DNA of 64,000 nucleotides from Verrucomicrobiota bacterium (GCA_017309115.1 JAFLEF010000004.1:62001-126000); one strand, 5' to 3'. Positions 9,723 through 19,449 are shown, counted from the stretch's first letter. Notes: generated by a model not told the origin, from the sequence alone. Numbers and translations are program-made.

Positions 9723-10528
9723 GGTGAGGGGGCTGCTTTTGATGGAAAATCGGCGGCGCAGCGGAAGCCGAGGTTGTGGAGGGTGTACGAAGCTTTCAGC
9801 GAACTGCGAAATCCAGCTCGCATAAAGGCTGGGAAATTGTCGCGGTCCTGCGCCCCTTGCGAACCGGCGCCACAGAAGAGTTGTCGTTCGATACCGGTGT
9901 CCCCTCGGGCGTCCCCGGTAACGAGAGATGAATTGAAATCGGCCGTCCATTCCCACACTAAGCCATGCAAGTCGTGAACCCCGTAAAAGTTCGGTCTTCC
10001 GGAACGCACCACGGGCAAGACGGTGGGAGAAGGGGTTCCGTACCAACCGGCGATCGACTGTTTGAATTCGACTTCATTGGTTCCTTTGGGGCCAAGAAAT
10101 CCGGCTGACGCCGCCCATTCCCATTCGGCCGTTGTGGGCAGACGCCTGCCTCGCCAAGCCGCGTACGCCTTGGCGGCAAACCAGGAGACGTTGACTACCG
10201 GTTGGCGAAGTGTATCGGGCTCGTTGCCGGGATTTAGATCGTCAATCCAATGACGAAGGTAACCCGAATCGGCAAATAAACGCCGGACGGCGGAGCGACG
10301 CCACTGGGGTCTCGCCCGAACGAACTTCAAGAAGTCGTCATTACTCACGGGCGCGTCCTCCAGCAGGAACCTCCCGACTTCTACCTCAGGCAGATCATCC
10401 CGACCCCGAAAAAGGGGTCGATAGATCCCGGCGGGGATCGTGACGAGAAGGGGTGGATTTCCCGCCTGATCCGGGCTGGCCTGAGCAGTGGCCAAAACCC
10501 AGATCAGGAGGGAGGTGATCCAGTTCAT
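9719..10528 (-). CDS. nirV: NirV-type formylglycine-generating-enzyme-fold protein
   Basis: About 269 residues from the ATG at 10528 (an ATG 8 codons upstream is also possible); signal peptide 'MNWITSLLIWVLATAQA'. The SUMF1/FGE fold is clear: 'VVNVSWFAAKAYAAWRGRRL', 'LPTTAEWEWAA', 'GVHDLHGLVWEWTADF' and 'NLGFRCA' at the end. Family members next to nirK are called NirV; their exact role in nitrite reduction is unproven. Lies 23 bp-scale downstream of nirK and overlaps the SCO-like gene, so the three are probably one transcript. Confidence 0.85.
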   Translation of the reverse strand: MNWITSLLIWVLATAQASPDQAGNPPLLVTIPAGIYRPLFRGRDDLPEVEVGRFLLEDAPVSNDDFLKFVRARPQWRRSAVRRLFADSGYLRHWIDDLNPGNEPDTLRQPVVNVSWFAAKAYAAWRGRRLPTTAEWEWAASAGFLGPKGTNEVEFKQSIAGWYGTPSPTVLPVVRSGRPNFYGVHDLHGLVWEWTADFNSSLVTGDARGDTGIERQLFCGAGSQGAQDRDNFPAFMRAGFRSSLKASYTLHNLGFRCAADFPSKAAPSP

Positions 10529-10575
10529 CCGCGAGAAGAGTACGAAGTGCATAGCCTAGGGTTGAGTGCAACTGG

Positions 10576-12099
10576 CTACTGATGGGCGGACTGAGCCCTC
10601 ACCTGACGAACCTGGTCAATGGTTACCGCGTCTCCAGTGTTACCCCAGGAGTTACGGATGTACGTCAGCACGTTGGCGATCTGATCATCATTAATGGCGA
10701 CCGGCGGCATCACTCCCGAGAAGTTTTTGCCATTAACCGTGATCGGGCCTGACAGACCCTTAATGAGCGCGCGGATGGATCGGTCCCGATCCGCCATGAG
10801 GTAATCGGACTTGGCGAGCGGAGGAAAGACACCGGGAAGTCCCATTCCAGTCGGCTGATGGCACGCAAAACAGGTTTGCATATAGACCCTCCGGCCTTTC
10901 TCCATCTGCATCTCCTTGGAGAGCCCGGCGATTTTCGGATCGGCGGCGATGGCCTCCTTCATCTGTGACTGGAGGGAAGCCAGTTTCTTTTCCGAACCCG
11001 CACCGGCCTCTGCTTGTGAGCCCAGGTAGACGGCGTCCACTTCTTTTCCGGAATAGACCAGAAGGTTCTCCGGCCCGGACACCTTCAGCATGCCCAGGGC
11101 CCCTTTGTTGAAGGCCCGGAACAGAGAATGATCCACCAGGATGAAGGTTCCAGGTACTTCCAGTTTGAACTCCACGATGGTCGATCCACCGGCGGGCACG
11201 ATCGTGGTCTGGACCTGACGCTGGTTAGCGACGATTCCCCCTTCCTGATAGACGTGGTCAAAAATCTCCCCAATCACGTGAAAGGAGGAAACGAGATTAG
11301 GGCCACCATTGCCAAAGTAGACCCGGACAGTCTCACCGACCTTGGCCTGCAGCGCATTGTCACCGACCAGTGAATTGACTGAGCCGTTGAAGACTACGTA
11401 GGTGGGTCGTTCATCCACCGCCCGCTCCTGATCGAACGGCTGAAGCCCTTCTTCGCCAAATTTCCCGCTCGTATAGAAATCGCCCTGCATCACATAGAAC
11501 TCCCGATCGACAGGCGGCAGTCCCTCCTTGGGTTCGACGAGGATGAGTCCATACATGCCGTTGGCCACATGCATTCCCACGGGAGCGGTGGCGCAGTGAT
11601 AGACATACAGTCCTGGGTTCAATGCTTTGAACGAGAATTGGGACTCATGTCCGGGTGCTGTGAAGGAACTGGCGGCGCCGCCACCGGGTCCGGTGACAGC
11701 GTGGAGATCGATGTTGTGGGGCATCTTGCTATTCGGACTGTTCTTCAAGTGAAATTCAACTAGGTCACCCTCGCGAATTCGGATAAACTTACCTGGAACT
11801 TCCCCACCGAAGGTCCAGAACAGGTATTCCACTCCGTCCGCCAACTTCTTCACCACCTCGGTGACTTCGAGATCGACTATCACCTTGGTGGGGGTCTTGC
11901 GGGTGATCGGTGGTGGCACCTCCGGGGCGGTGGTGAGGATAGCGCGCTCTTCTCCCTGAATCTGCGGGTCAGTTCCCTTAGCGGATGGCCCCTTTACGGC
12001 GGAACTCTCGGCAGGCGCTTCAGCACTGTGGATAGGTAAAAACCAGAGGAAGCTCGCCAACAGACCCAAGACGAAGGTTTCAATTGGATAAGTTTTCAT
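10576..12099 (-). CDS. nirK: copper nitrite reductase with fused C-terminal cytochrome c
   Basis: 507 residues: signal peptide (about 1-26), two cupredoxin domains (about 60-385) and a cytochrome c domain (about 400-500). Type 1 copper ligands are in '[10 protein letters not shown]' and '[16 protein letters not shown]'; type 2 ligands include the His of 'IDLHAV', 'FHVIGEIFD' and 'VDHSLFRAF'. Haem is attached at 'CFACHQ' with 'GVMPPV' supplying the likely Met ligand. It reduces nitrite to NO in the periplasm, the fused cytochrome probably feeding electrons. Fused NirK forms are known but are a minority of the family. A TTGAC-N4-GTCAA box lies 157 bp upstream of the start. Confidence 0.96.
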   Translation of the reverse strand: MKTYPIETFVLGLLASFLWFLPIHSAEAPAESSAVKGPSAKGTDPQIQGEERAILTTAPEVPPPITRKTPTKVIVDLEVTEVVKKLADGVEYLFWTFGGEVPGKFIRIREGDLVEFHLKNSPNSKMPHNIDLHAVTGPGGGAASSFTAPGHESQFSFKALNPGLYVYHCATAPVGMHVANGMYGLILVEPKEGLPPVDREFYVMQGDFYTSGKFGEEGLQPFDQERAVDERPTYVVFNGSVNSLVGDNALQAKVGETVRVYFGNGGPNLVSSFHVIGEIFDHVYQEGGIVANQRQVQTTIVPAGGSTIVEFKLEVPGTFILVDHSLFRAFNKGALGMLKVSGPENLLVYSGKEVDAVYLGSQAEAGAGSEKKLASLQSQMKEAIAADPKIAGLSKEMQMEKGRRVYMQTCFACHQPTGMGLPGVFPPLAKSDYLMADRDRSIRALIKGLSGPITVNGKNFSGVMPPVAINDDQIANVLTYIRNSWGNTGDAVTIDQVRQVRAQSAHQ

Positions 12100-12255
12100 A
12101 GACTCATTTTGGTACGGTTCCCAATTATTGTCGTGGCATGACCATGTCCTGAAATCACAAACCGCGAATTGATTTGAATCATGGATTCGTACGTTTCCGC
12201 TGGCGTGAGTACGCCTAGAAGAAACGAACGATTCTGGCCGACGCGCCGGTTCGGG

Positions 12256-12269
12256 TTGACCTCAGTCAA
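12256..12269. promoter_or_regulatory. FNR/DNR-type operator between nirK and nnrS
   Basis: A perfect inverted repeat TTGAC-CTCA-GTCAA in the divergent region. The same half-sites recur at 13528 and 14724, each upstream of another denitrification gene, and a Crp/Fnr regulator is encoded at 13923, so this is probably its binding site. Confidence 0.8.
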
Positions 12270-12335
12270 CGTTTCGGTGGTAGGAGCTGCCCAGTCCTTG
12301 GATCCGACTGACGCTGTCGGCATTCTAAACCGCTT

Positions 12336-13457
12336 ATGAACGACTCCCGCCAAAGGCGCGGTCCGGAAACCTGGAGGATTCCCTTCGTCGCCGGAGCCAT
12401 GGCCTGTCTGGCGGCGGCCATCTGGGGTGGGTTGGCGAGACTGCCGGTGGACGTGCCGCTGCCTGGGCGATCGGTGGGCTGGGCAGCGGTTCACGGACCC
12501 CTGATGGTGTGTGCATTCTTAGGAGCCGTGATCAGCCTCGAACGAGCGGTCGGTCTGCCCTGGCGTTGGCCCTACTTGGCTCCGTTGCTCTGCATCATGG
12601 CGGGAGCCCACTTGGTGGCGGGTGGTGGGGGTCGGACCGGTGCGGCGCTGTTTTCAGCAGCCAGCTTGGTCTCGGTCGGAGCGTCCCTCCGAGTCATGAA
12701 AATGCGTCCGGAGCTCTTCACTCGGCTTTTGGTGGGCGGGACGTTGAGTTGGTTTCTGGGCAACTTGATTTGGCTCACGACCGCTGAAATCCAACGGAGT
12801 CTCCCGTGGTGGATGGTGTTCCTCCTCCTGACCATTGTCGGCGAGCGTGTGGAGTTGGGACGTTTTCAGAAACCAAATCCCAACGCTCCCCGGATACTGA
12901 CCGGTTGCCTCGCCGTCTTGGGATTGGGCCTGGGCTGGGTTATGTTGGAACTGACTTGGGGGCAGCGAGTTTTTGGCGTGGCCCTAATGGCGCTGGCCAT
13001 GTGGCTGATTCGATTCGATTCAGCCTGGCGGCAAATTCGAAGTCCGGGACTGCCGCGGTTCATGTCAATTTTTCTCCTCACCGGATTCGTCTGGCTAAGC
13101 ATGGCCGGCCTTTTTCTGATAATGCGGGCTCCCCTGACATCCGGTTTCTCCTACGATGCGGCCCTTCACGCATTCTTTGTGGGCTTCGTCATCTCCATGA
13201 TCTTCAGCCATGCGCCGGTGATCTTTCCGGGTGTCCTCGGATTGCGAATGGCTTGGAGCCCCATTTTCTATCTGCACGGACTGCTGTTGCAATTGAGTCT
13301 GCTGTTAAGGGTGAGTGGTGATCTTTGGGAATGGCTTCCAGGACGTAGGTGGGGCGGAGTGTTGAACGGTCTAACGCTTTTGGTTTTCGCGGTATCGACC
13401 GCCAGCGTCGTCTGGAAAACCAATCGGCAATCCGCTAGAACTATCACTCCCTCGTGA
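12336..13457 (+). CDS. nnrS: NnrS-like multi-span membrane protein
   Basis: 373 residues, almost wholly hydrophobic with about 10-12 predicted helices. The motif 'HAFFVGFVISMIFSHAPVIFPGV' with its paired histidines matches the conserved core of the NnrS family, haem/copper membrane proteins linked to NO stress and denitrification. Divergent from nirK and sharing the operator at 12256. Assignment rests on that motif and context; the rest of the sequence is variable in the family. Confidence 0.75.
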   Translation: MNDSRQRRGPETWRIPFVAGAMACLAAAIWGGLARLPVDVPLPGRSVGWAAVHGPLMVCAFLGAVISLERAVGLPWRWPYLAPLLCIMAGAHLVAGGGGRTGAALFSAASLVSVGASLRVMKMRPELFTRLLVGGTLSWFLGNLIWLTTAEIQRSLPWWMVFLLLTIVGERVELGRFQKPNPNAPRILTGCLAVLGLGLGWVMLELTWGQRVFGVALMALAMWLIRFDSAWRQIRSPGLPRFMSIFLLTGFVWLSMAGLFLIMRAPLTSGFSYDAALHAFFVGFVISMIFSHAPVIFPGVLGLRMAWSPIFYLHGLLLQLSLLLRVSGDLWEWLPGRRWGGVLNGLTLLVFAVSTASVVWKTNRQSARTITPS

Positions 13458-13527
13458 GTACATGCCTTGATTGGACCGCCATAAACGAGACCGCTAGAAC
13501 CGGTCGAGCAGGCGAAGACTGATTCCG

Positions 13528-13541
13528 TTGATTTGAGTCAA
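13528..13541. promoter_or_regulatory. FNR/DNR-type operator upstream of the DUF2249 gene
   Basis: TTGAT-TTGA-GTCAA, 66 bp before the ATG at 13608. One half-site is FNR-like (TTGAT) and the other matches the boxes at 12256 and 14724. Confidence 0.75.
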
Positions 13542-13607
13542 GGGTCGATCAGCCCTCAGTTGCCAAAAGGCAGTAGGAGGCGTGGAATTCCCGCAGGAGA
13601 TCAAACC

Positions 13608-13853
13608 ATGAACACGGACTTCAAGCGACTGGATGTTTGCGCCTGGATTGCCCGGGGCGAGGAACCGTTCGGCCGGGTTCGTGCAGCGGTTGAGGCCCTG
13701 GGCGCGGAGGAAGGACTCTTGTTGGTGGCGCCATTTTTGCCAGCTCCGTTGATTGAATGGGTGAAGTGTGAGGGCTTCGAAGCCCAGGTCGAGCCAGGGA
13801 CAAAAGGACGGTGGCTCGTTCGAATTTGGCGAGAAGCCGGTGGAGCCAGTTGA
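13608..13853 (+). CDS. DUF2249-like small protein of the denitrification cluster
   Basis: 81 residues from the ATG preceded by GCAGGAGA. 'LDVCAWIARGEEPFGRVRAAVEAL' followed by 'EGLLLVAPFLPAPLIEW' and a terminal 'RWLVRIWREAG' matches the compact alpha/beta DUF2249 pattern seen beside nor and nir genes in many denitrifiers. Function unknown. Transcription probably starts at the FNR-like box upstream, and the regulator gene follows 69 bp later. Confidence 0.75.
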   Translation: MNTDFKRLDVCAWIARGEEPFGRVRAAVEALGAEEGLLLVAPFLPAPLIEWVKCEGFEAQVEPGTKGRWLVRIWREAGGAS

Positions 13854-13922
13854 CCGAGAAGGCCAGTGTTTTGGCGCCTCAAAAGAGTTCAAATTCCCCG
13901 GGGCTCAGATCAGTGTTCTTCT

Positions 13923-14642
13923 GTGAGCGATTCAATCTCCCAATTGCGGAATGCGGCCATTAAGGCGGCTTTGCGAAGTTCCCAATTGTTCGCTGGTCTC
14001 GGCCCAGAGGAGGTCGAAGCGGTCGCCGAACTGGTCTCCATCTGTTCCCTCGCTCGAGGAGAATATCTTTTTCATGAGGGGGCACCCTCCACGGGGTTCT
14101 ACCTCGTTCAGAAGGGCGCCATCAATGTTCACCGGGTCAACGCAGCGGGCCGGGAGCAGGTCATTCATGTGTTTCGAGCCGGGGAGACATTTGCCGAGGC
14201 AACCCTGGCGACGGAGTCGGGGTATCCAGCCGACGCCCGAGCGCTGGAAGCCAGTCAGGTGCTGCTGATTCAAAAGGCAGGATTTATTGCGTTGCTCAAG
14301 AGTCGTCCGGAAATCGCGTTGAGAATCCTGGCCGTGATGAGTGCCCACCTACGCGTGTTGGTCGGACAAATTGATGACCTGATGCTCAAGGACGTGGAGA
14401 CTCGACTGGCCAACTGGTTGCTCAAACGGTGCCCAACCTCCCTAGGAACAGATCCGGTGGAAATCGCTCTCAAGGGCACCAAGCGCGCGCTTGCGGCTGA
14501 ATTGGGTACGGTCAGCGAAACGTTCTCGAGGACACTGGCCAAATTACGGGTGCAAGGTCTTGTCTCCGTTAAGGGACTCGTAATCGTGGTGCATTCTCCG
14601 AGTCGTTTGGCCGCACTCCTACGGCGGAATCTTGGGGAATAG
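13923..14642 (+). CDS. Crp/Fnr-family regulator (DNR/NNR type)
   Basis: About 239 residues from GTG 13923 (a longer start at 13866 is possible). A cyclic-nucleotide-type beta-roll ('LARGEYLFHEGAPSTGFYLVQKGAINV'), a long dimerisation helix, and a C-terminal winged helix with 'KRALAAELGTVSETFSRTLAKL', in which the E-T-F-S-R recognition helix fits TTGAN half-sites. The N-terminal cysteine cluster of FNR is absent, so NO or redox sensing through haem (as in DNR) is more likely than O2 sensing by Fe-S. Placed between the nir and nor parts, it is the obvious regulator of the three operators here. Confidence 0.88.
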   Translation: MSDSISQLRNAAIKAALRSSQLFAGLGPEEVEAVAELVSICSLARGEYLFHEGAPSTGFYLVQKGAINVHRVNAAGREQVIHVFRAGETFAEATLATESGYPADARALEASQVLLIQKAGFIALLKSRPEIALRILAVMSAHLRVLVGQIDDLMLKDVETRLANWLLKRCPTSLGTDPVEIALKGTKRALAAELGTVSETFSRTLAKLRVQGLVSVKGLVIVVHSPSRLAALLRRNLGE

Positions 14643-14723
14643 GTCGGATAGCGACGCGACTGGCGTCGATCCTGATTTCACTCCCGCCGCTGGCGTAAAG
14701 CCACCGGGGCTTTCTGGGTTTGG

Positions 14724-14737
14724 TTGACGCAGGTCAA
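14724..14737. promoter_or_regulatory. FNR/DNR-type operator upstream of norC
   Basis: TTGAC-GCAG-GTCAA, a perfect inverted repeat 78 bp before the norC ATG; third member of the set with 12256 and 13528. Confidence 0.82.
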
Positions 14738-14814
14738 GGCCGCGCTCGATGGGCACGTGTTTTTATTTGGCTCATGCGAGTGGTCTTTCATATCTCCCCA
14801 ACCAAGGCATCCCC

Positions 14815-15567
14815 ATGTTGAGTAAATCGCAGGCCCGCATCTTCTTTCTGGGTGGCACGGGGGTGTTCACGGCAATTTTCTTGGCACTTACCTGGGACTC
14901 CATGCGGCAAATCCCGAAGTTGACCAATGATGACAAAATCACACCCGAGGTAGCCCGGGGCAAGGAGCTCTGGGAAGCCAACAATTGCATGGGTTGCCAC
15001 ACATTGTTCGGGGAGGGAGCATACTACGCACCAGAGTTGACTAAAGTTGTCGAACGAAGGGGAAAGCCCTGGATTAAGCTGTTCATTCAGGATCCGCAGA
15101 AAATGTTCCCCGGCGAGCGGAAGATGGTGAAGTACAATTTTGATGGTCGGCAGATCGACGACCTGATCGCGTTCTTGGAGTGGTGCGGCGAAGTAGATCT
15201 ACAGGGGTTTCCGCCGAAACCACCCCTCCAAAACCAACTCAAGCCCACTGCAACTACTTCCGATCTCTCGGGACCTCCCGCTCCAGAGCTGTTCAAAACC
15301 ATATGCCAAGCCTGTCACATGGTCGGCGGGGTGGGTGGCGTCATTGGCCCTGCCCTGGATGAAGTTCACAAGCGGAAGAGCAAGGAGGAATTGCTCGAGT
15401 GGATTGCCGATCCCCAGCGCCTCAAGCCGGGCTCGGCGATGCCACAGATCGATATGACCCCCGAACAACGGGAGGAGATTGTGACCTGGTTGCTGGGTCT
15501 TTCGAACACGTCGCCACGACCTGCGGGTCAACTAAAACCCATTTCCCAACCGGAGATTTACGAATGA
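14815..15567 (+). CDS. norC: nitric oxide reductase cytochrome c subunit with a second haem-c domain
   Basis: 250 residues from ATG 14815. One N-terminal membrane anchor (about 7-27), then a standard NorC cytochrome domain with 'NNCMGCHTLFGEGAYYAPEL' and 'PGERKMVKYNF'. Unlike typical ~150-residue NorC, a proline-rich linker (about 140-160) leads to a second cytochrome c domain with 'CQACHMVGGVGGVIGPAL' and 'GSAMPQIDMT'. The protein passes electrons to NorB; the second haem suggests a built-in donor. It ends with ATGA overlapping norB. Confidence 0.93.
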   Translation: MLSKSQARIFFLGGTGVFTAIFLALTWDSMRQIPKLTNDDKITPEVARGKELWEANNCMGCHTLFGEGAYYAPELTKVVERRGKPWIKLFIQDPQKMFPGERKMVKYNFDGRQIDDLIAFLEWCGEVDLQGFPPKPPLQNQLKPTATTSDLSGPPAPELFKTICQACHMVGGVGGVIGPALDEVHKRKSKEELLEWIADPQRLKPGSAMPQIDMTPEQREEIVTWLLGLSNTSPRPAGQLKPISQPEIYE

Positions 15568-16937
15568 AATTTCGATCCCAAAGAGTTGCCTATTGGTTCT
15601 TCGCCTCGGCACTGGCGTTGCTGGTGCTGCAGATTGTTTATGGATTCATCATGGGCTTCGCCCGGGTGGGCTTGGATGGCCTTCACGAGTGGATTCCCTT
15701 CAACACGGCACGAGCCGTTCACACCAACCTTCTCGTAGTCTGGCTCCTCTGCGGATTTATGGGCTCCGCCTACTTCATCATTCCAGAAGAAGCGAATCGC
15801 GAGCTGGCCTGGCCGCGACTGGCTTATGTTCAACTGATTTCGTTATTGGTGGTGGGCGTCATCGCGGTGGGCTGCTACCACTTTAACATTTGGGAAGGAC
15901 GTAAATTCCTGGAGATTCCCCGCCCATTGGATTGGCTGGTGGTGGCCAACGTCCTGCTGTTCATCGGCAACATTGGAATGACCCTCTGGAGGGGTCGGCA
16001 GCACACCACCACCTCTATGGTATTGTTCATGGGGCTGCTCTTTGCTGCCCTGCTGTACCTGCCGGGAATGATCTCCGTCAAAAACCAGACCGTCGACTCG
16101 TTCTATCGTTGGTGGGTGGTACATTTGTGGGTCGAGGGTGTTTGGGAGCTCATCATGGGGGGCATCCTGTGCTACCTGTTGATCAAGTTGACCGGTGTGG
16201 ACCGGGAAGTGGTCGAGAAGTGGCTGTACTTGATTGTCGGGCTCACGTTCCTCTCGGGCATACTCGGGACGGGTCATCATTACTACTACATTGGAGCACC
16301 CCGCTATTGGCTCTGGGTGGGGGGAGTTTTCTCGGCTCTGGAACCACTCGCCTTTTTGGGGATGGCGATGGCGGCGCTCGCGACTGCGCGAAAGGGAGGA
16401 CGGAAGCACCCGAATCGGATCGCCCTGACTTGGTCATTGGGATGTGCGATCATGGCCTTTGTGGGAGCTGGGTTCTTGGGGATGGCCCATACACTTCCCC
16501 AGGTGAATCTCTACACACACGGTACTCTGGTCACCGCCATGCACGGTCACCTCGCGTTCTGGGGTGCTTACGCGATGATTGTCCTAGCCATGATGGCCTA
16601 CAGCCTGCCTTTGATGACCGGGCGAAGACTTTGGGACACGCCCATGGCCACCTGGGCGTTCTGGACTTCCAATATTGGCATGGTCGGCATGACCGGGGCG
16701 CTTGCTGTAGCGGGAATTACTCAGGTTGCTTTGGAGCGCCGCCTGGGTCTCGATTTTCTGGTGGTGCAGAAGGAGATTGAGATGCATTTCGTTGGCCTAT
16801 TGTTGGCAGCAGCCCTGTTCTCCACGGGAATCGTGATGTTTATCATCACATTCTTTCGCCACGGTTTGCCCAGTGATGAGGCATTGACCCCGGGGGTGTC
16901 GGGTGAGCCCGATGAGCCTCTCGTTGCGGGTTTATAG
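15564..16937 (+). CDS. norB: nitric oxide reductase catalytic subunit
   Basis: 457 residues, about 12 membrane helices. Haem and FeB ligands typical of cNorB are visible: 'AVHTNLLVVWL', 'HLWVEGVWELIMGG' (FeB His and Glu), 'GTGHHYYYIG' (two FeB His) and 'MHGHLAFWGAY' (haem His pair). It reduces 2 NO to N2O with electrons from NorC. The translation start overlaps norC by 4 bp, and norQ follows 12 bp later. Confidence 0.97.
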   Translation: MKFRSQRVAYWFFASALALLVLQIVYGFIMGFARVGLDGLHEWIPFNTARAVHTNLLVVWLLCGFMGSAYFIIPEEANRELAWPRLAYVQLISLLVVGVIAVGCYHFNIWEGRKFLEIPRPLDWLVVANVLLFIGNIGMTLWRGRQHTTTSMVLFMGLLFAALLYLPGMISVKNQTVDSFYRWWVVHLWVEGVWELIMGGILCYLLIKLTGVDREVVEKWLYLIVGLTFLSGILGTGHHYYYIGAPRYWLWVGGVFSALEPLAFLGMAMAALATARKGGRKHPNRIALTWSLGCAIMAFVGAGFLGMAHTLPQVNLYTHGTLVTAMHGHLAFWGAYAMIVLAMMAYSLPLMTGRRLWDTPMATWAFWTSNIGMVGMTGALAVAGITQVALERRLGLDFLVVQKEIEMHFVGLLLAAALFSTGIVMFIITFFRHGLPSDEALTPGVSGEPDEPLVAGL

Positions 16938-16949
16938 GAATACGCCGCC

Positions 16950-17720
16950 ATGTCCTTGTTCTATTTGCCCGTCGGTCGGGAGGAGGAAATCTTCCGTCGC
17001 GCTTGGGAGTCCCAACTACCCTTGATGTTGAAAGGGCCGACCGGTTGCGGAAAGACCCGGTTCGTCCAGCACATGGCGGCCCAATTGGCGCGTCCGCTGG
17101 TGACAGTCTCCTGCAACGAAGACACCTCGGCAACTGACCTACTCGGGCGCCATCTCTTACTGGGTGGTGAAACCCGTTGGGTTGACGGTCCGGTGACTCG
17201 GGCGGCCCGCAGTGGCGCCCTCCTGTACTTGGATGAAGTCGCAGAAGCTCGGGCAGACGCCTTGGTGGTCATCCATTCACTGAGTGATCATCGACGCGAA
17301 CTCTTCCTGGATCGAACAGGCGAAACAGTTGTGGCTCCGACGGAGTTCATGCTCATTGTCAGTTTCAATCCAGGATACCAACGGTCACTTCGTGAGCTCA
17401 AGCCCTCTACCCGGCAGCGATTCCTGGCGTTGCACTTCGATTATCCCAACGTGGATCAGGAGGTCGAAATCGTGGTGAAGGAAAGTGGAGTGGACCGGAG
17501 TCAGGCCAGGCGCTTGGTGCAAATCGCCCAAAAGATCAGGAGTCTGACCGAACTGTCGCTGATGGAGTCTGTCTCCACTCGACTGCTGGTTTCCGCCGGC
17601 AAACTCCTGGCGGGGGGGGTCCCCCCCCGACTGGCCTGTTCCTCGGCGATTGCGGAACCGTTGACCGACGATCCGGAGGCCCGCGCAGCTCTTCGTCACT
17701 TGATTGAGCTGGGCATCTGA
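16950..17720 (+). CDS. norQ: NorQ/CbbQ-type MoxR AAA+ ATPase
   Basis: 256 residues. Walker A 'GPTGCGKT', Walker B 'LLYLDEVAEA', sensor 1 'LIVSFNPGYQ' and 'LKPSTRQRF' define the MoxR/NorQ group. With NorD it is required for inserting or activating the FeB centre of NorB in known denitrifiers. Cytoplasmic. norD starts 22 bp after its stop. Confidence 0.93.
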   Translation: MSLFYLPVGREEEIFRRAWESQLPLMLKGPTGCGKTRFVQHMAAQLARPLVTVSCNEDTSATDLLGRHLLLGGETRWVDGPVTRAARSGALLYLDEVAEARADALVVIHSLSDHRRELFLDRTGETVVAPTEFMLIVSFNPGYQRSLRELKPSTRQRFLALHFDYPNVDQEVEIVVKESGVDRSQARRLVQIAQKIRSLTELSLMESVSTRLLVSAGKLLAGGVPPRLACSSAIAEPLTDDPEARAALRHLIELGI

Positions 17721-17742
17721 AATCCCAGACTACGGAGGACCT

Positions 17743-19449
17743 ATGCTGGACTGGGAGGAAGGGATATTCCTTGGAATTCGGTCGGTCTACCGACGGGCCT
17801 TCGTGAAACCCGAAGAAGCCCGGCGGCAGCAAGTGCGGGCCACGCTAGCTCAACGGCGCCGAGAACTCCTCCTTCTCGCCCACGCGGTCGTCGGGAAAGG
17901 GGTCGCGTTGTTCGAGACCAAAGAATGTCATCTCTGTGGACCGGAGCGCGTCTTTCTTCCCACTGAGTTTTCGGTGGCCAGAGACCACGAGGCTAACGTG
18001 GCTCTTTTCGGATTGAAGACAGTTTTGGCGGCTCTCGCGCTGAGGGATCAAGTCCAGGGCGTCCCTGACCTGATGGGGCGCTTAGAAGGGTGGTCAGATG
18101 AGTTCCCAGGGTTACCCCAACAGATCGAGCGAGTGCAGAACTCATTACCCGAGGGAGTAAACCTGTGGCGCGTATTGGGTGATCCTTTGGCCACAAGTGC
18201 CCCATCCCATCATTCGTTACCGACCGCTCAACCGGACACTGTCGAGAATACTGGGGAAGACCGTATTTCGGAAATGGAGGGGATCGGGCGGGTCCAAGTC
18301 ACCAGCATCCCGCCGCGGGACGATTTTGGACCGGGCGAAGAGACTCCGCAGCACGCCTTTGAAAAGGTGGAAACCTTGGAGGAGTATGCGGGCCAAGCCG
18401 CCCGCCCCGATGGTGATGACCAACTCTCGGAGCATGGCGAGGCCTTGGATGACTTGCGGATGACTCAGGTAATGCGAACCGCAGATCGTCCCAGTTCGAT
18501 CTACCGAAGCGATGTAATCCTTGATGGTCTCAACTTGGAGGTAAGTCGTTCGGATCATTCGCAGGGCGTGTCCTATCCCGAATGGGATCACCGCTTGCAA
18601 CGATATCGACCGAACTGGTGTCACGTCCAGAGTAGCGCGACCGAGGAATCTGCCTCCGGTTGGTCCCAGAGAACCCGTTACCGACATCAGGGGCTAATTC
18701 GACGCCTTCGTCGGGAATTTGCCGCCTTGGTGGCGGAACGCCAGCGATTGCGGCGCCAGCCTCTGGGCAGTGAGTTTGACTTGGACGCCCTCATCGCGTC
18801 CGAGGTAGAACGGCGGGTCGGACATACGCCGGACGAACAAGTCTATCTGGACACCCGACACAAGCGACACGAGGTCTCCGCCTTGATCCTAATTGACCGC
18901 AGCTACTCCACGGATGCGTGGCTGGCGAACCGGCGGATTCTGGACTTGATCACTGAGATCGTCTTCTGTGTAGGGGAAGTCCTGAACGACCACCTGGATC
19001 GTCTCGCCGTGGCGGCCTTTGCTTCAAACACCCGGCATGCGTGCCGGTTTGATGTGGTTAAGGGTTTTGGCGATCCTTGGGAGGGATCTGGCGACCGACT
19101 GGGCGCCTTGGAGCCTTCGGGATACACCCGGATTGGCCCAGCGTTGCGACATAGCCAAGAGCTACTACGACGAGAGCACTCGCGACGGAAACTCATTATC
19201 CTGATCACGGATGGCCGCCCCTGCGACTACGACCAATACGAGGGAAACCATGGAATCCACGACGTCAAAAAGGCGATCGAGACGGGCGCAAGAGACGGGA
19301 TTACCACCCATGCATTTGCTGTTGAACGAAAGGCCGCAGAGTACTTCCCCCGCATGTTCACGCCGCGCCATTACGATATCGTCGCCACGCCCGAGCACCT
19401 GACCCGAAAGCTCTGCCGCATGTTTGCTCGGCAGTTGGCCGCAGGCTGA
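17743..19449 (+). CDS. norD: NorD, VWA-domain partner of NorQ
   Basis: 568 residues from ATG 17743, preceded by a GGAGG ribosome site; an earlier in-frame TTG at 17704 lies inside norQ. The N-terminal ~370 residues are helical with an acidic low-conservation middle. The C-terminal VWA domain begins at 'SALILIDRSYSTD' (MIDAS D-x-S-x-S) and includes 'LIILITDGRPCDYD'. Family members dock to NorQ and to the NorCB membrane complex. Last gene of the nor operon; no clear terminator follows. Confidence 0.93.
   Translation: MLDWEEGIFLGIRSVYRRAFVKPEEARRQQVRATLAQRRRELLLLAHAVVGKGVALFETKECHLCGPERVFLPTEFSVARDHEANVALFGLKTVLAALALRDQVQGVPDLMGRLEGWSDEFPGLPQQIERVQNSLPEGVNLWRVLGDPLATSAPSHHSLPTAQPDTVENTGEDRISEMEGIGRVQVTSIPPRDDFGPGEETPQHAFEKVETLEEYAGQAARPDGDDQLSEHGEALDDLRMTQVMRTADRPSSIYRSDVILDGLNLEVSRSDHSQGVSYPEWDHRLQRYRPNWCHVQSSATEESASGWSQRTRYRHQGLIRRLRREFAALVAERQRLRRQPLGSEFDLDALIASEVERRVGHTPDEQVYLDTRHKRHEVSALILIDRSYSTDAWLANRRILDLITEIVFCVGEVLNDHLDRLAVAAFASNTRHACRFDVVKGFGDPWEGSGDRLGALEPSGYTRIGPALRHSQELLRREHSRRKLIILITDGRPCDYDQYEGNHGIHDVKKAIETGARDGITTHAFAVERKAAEYFPRMFTPRHYDIVATPEHLTRKLCRMFARQLAAG

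Noticed and set aside
12096..12494. 132-codon minus frame between nirK and nnrS
   Set aside because: Covers the divergent promoter with the FNR-type box and the nnrS start; no coding character.
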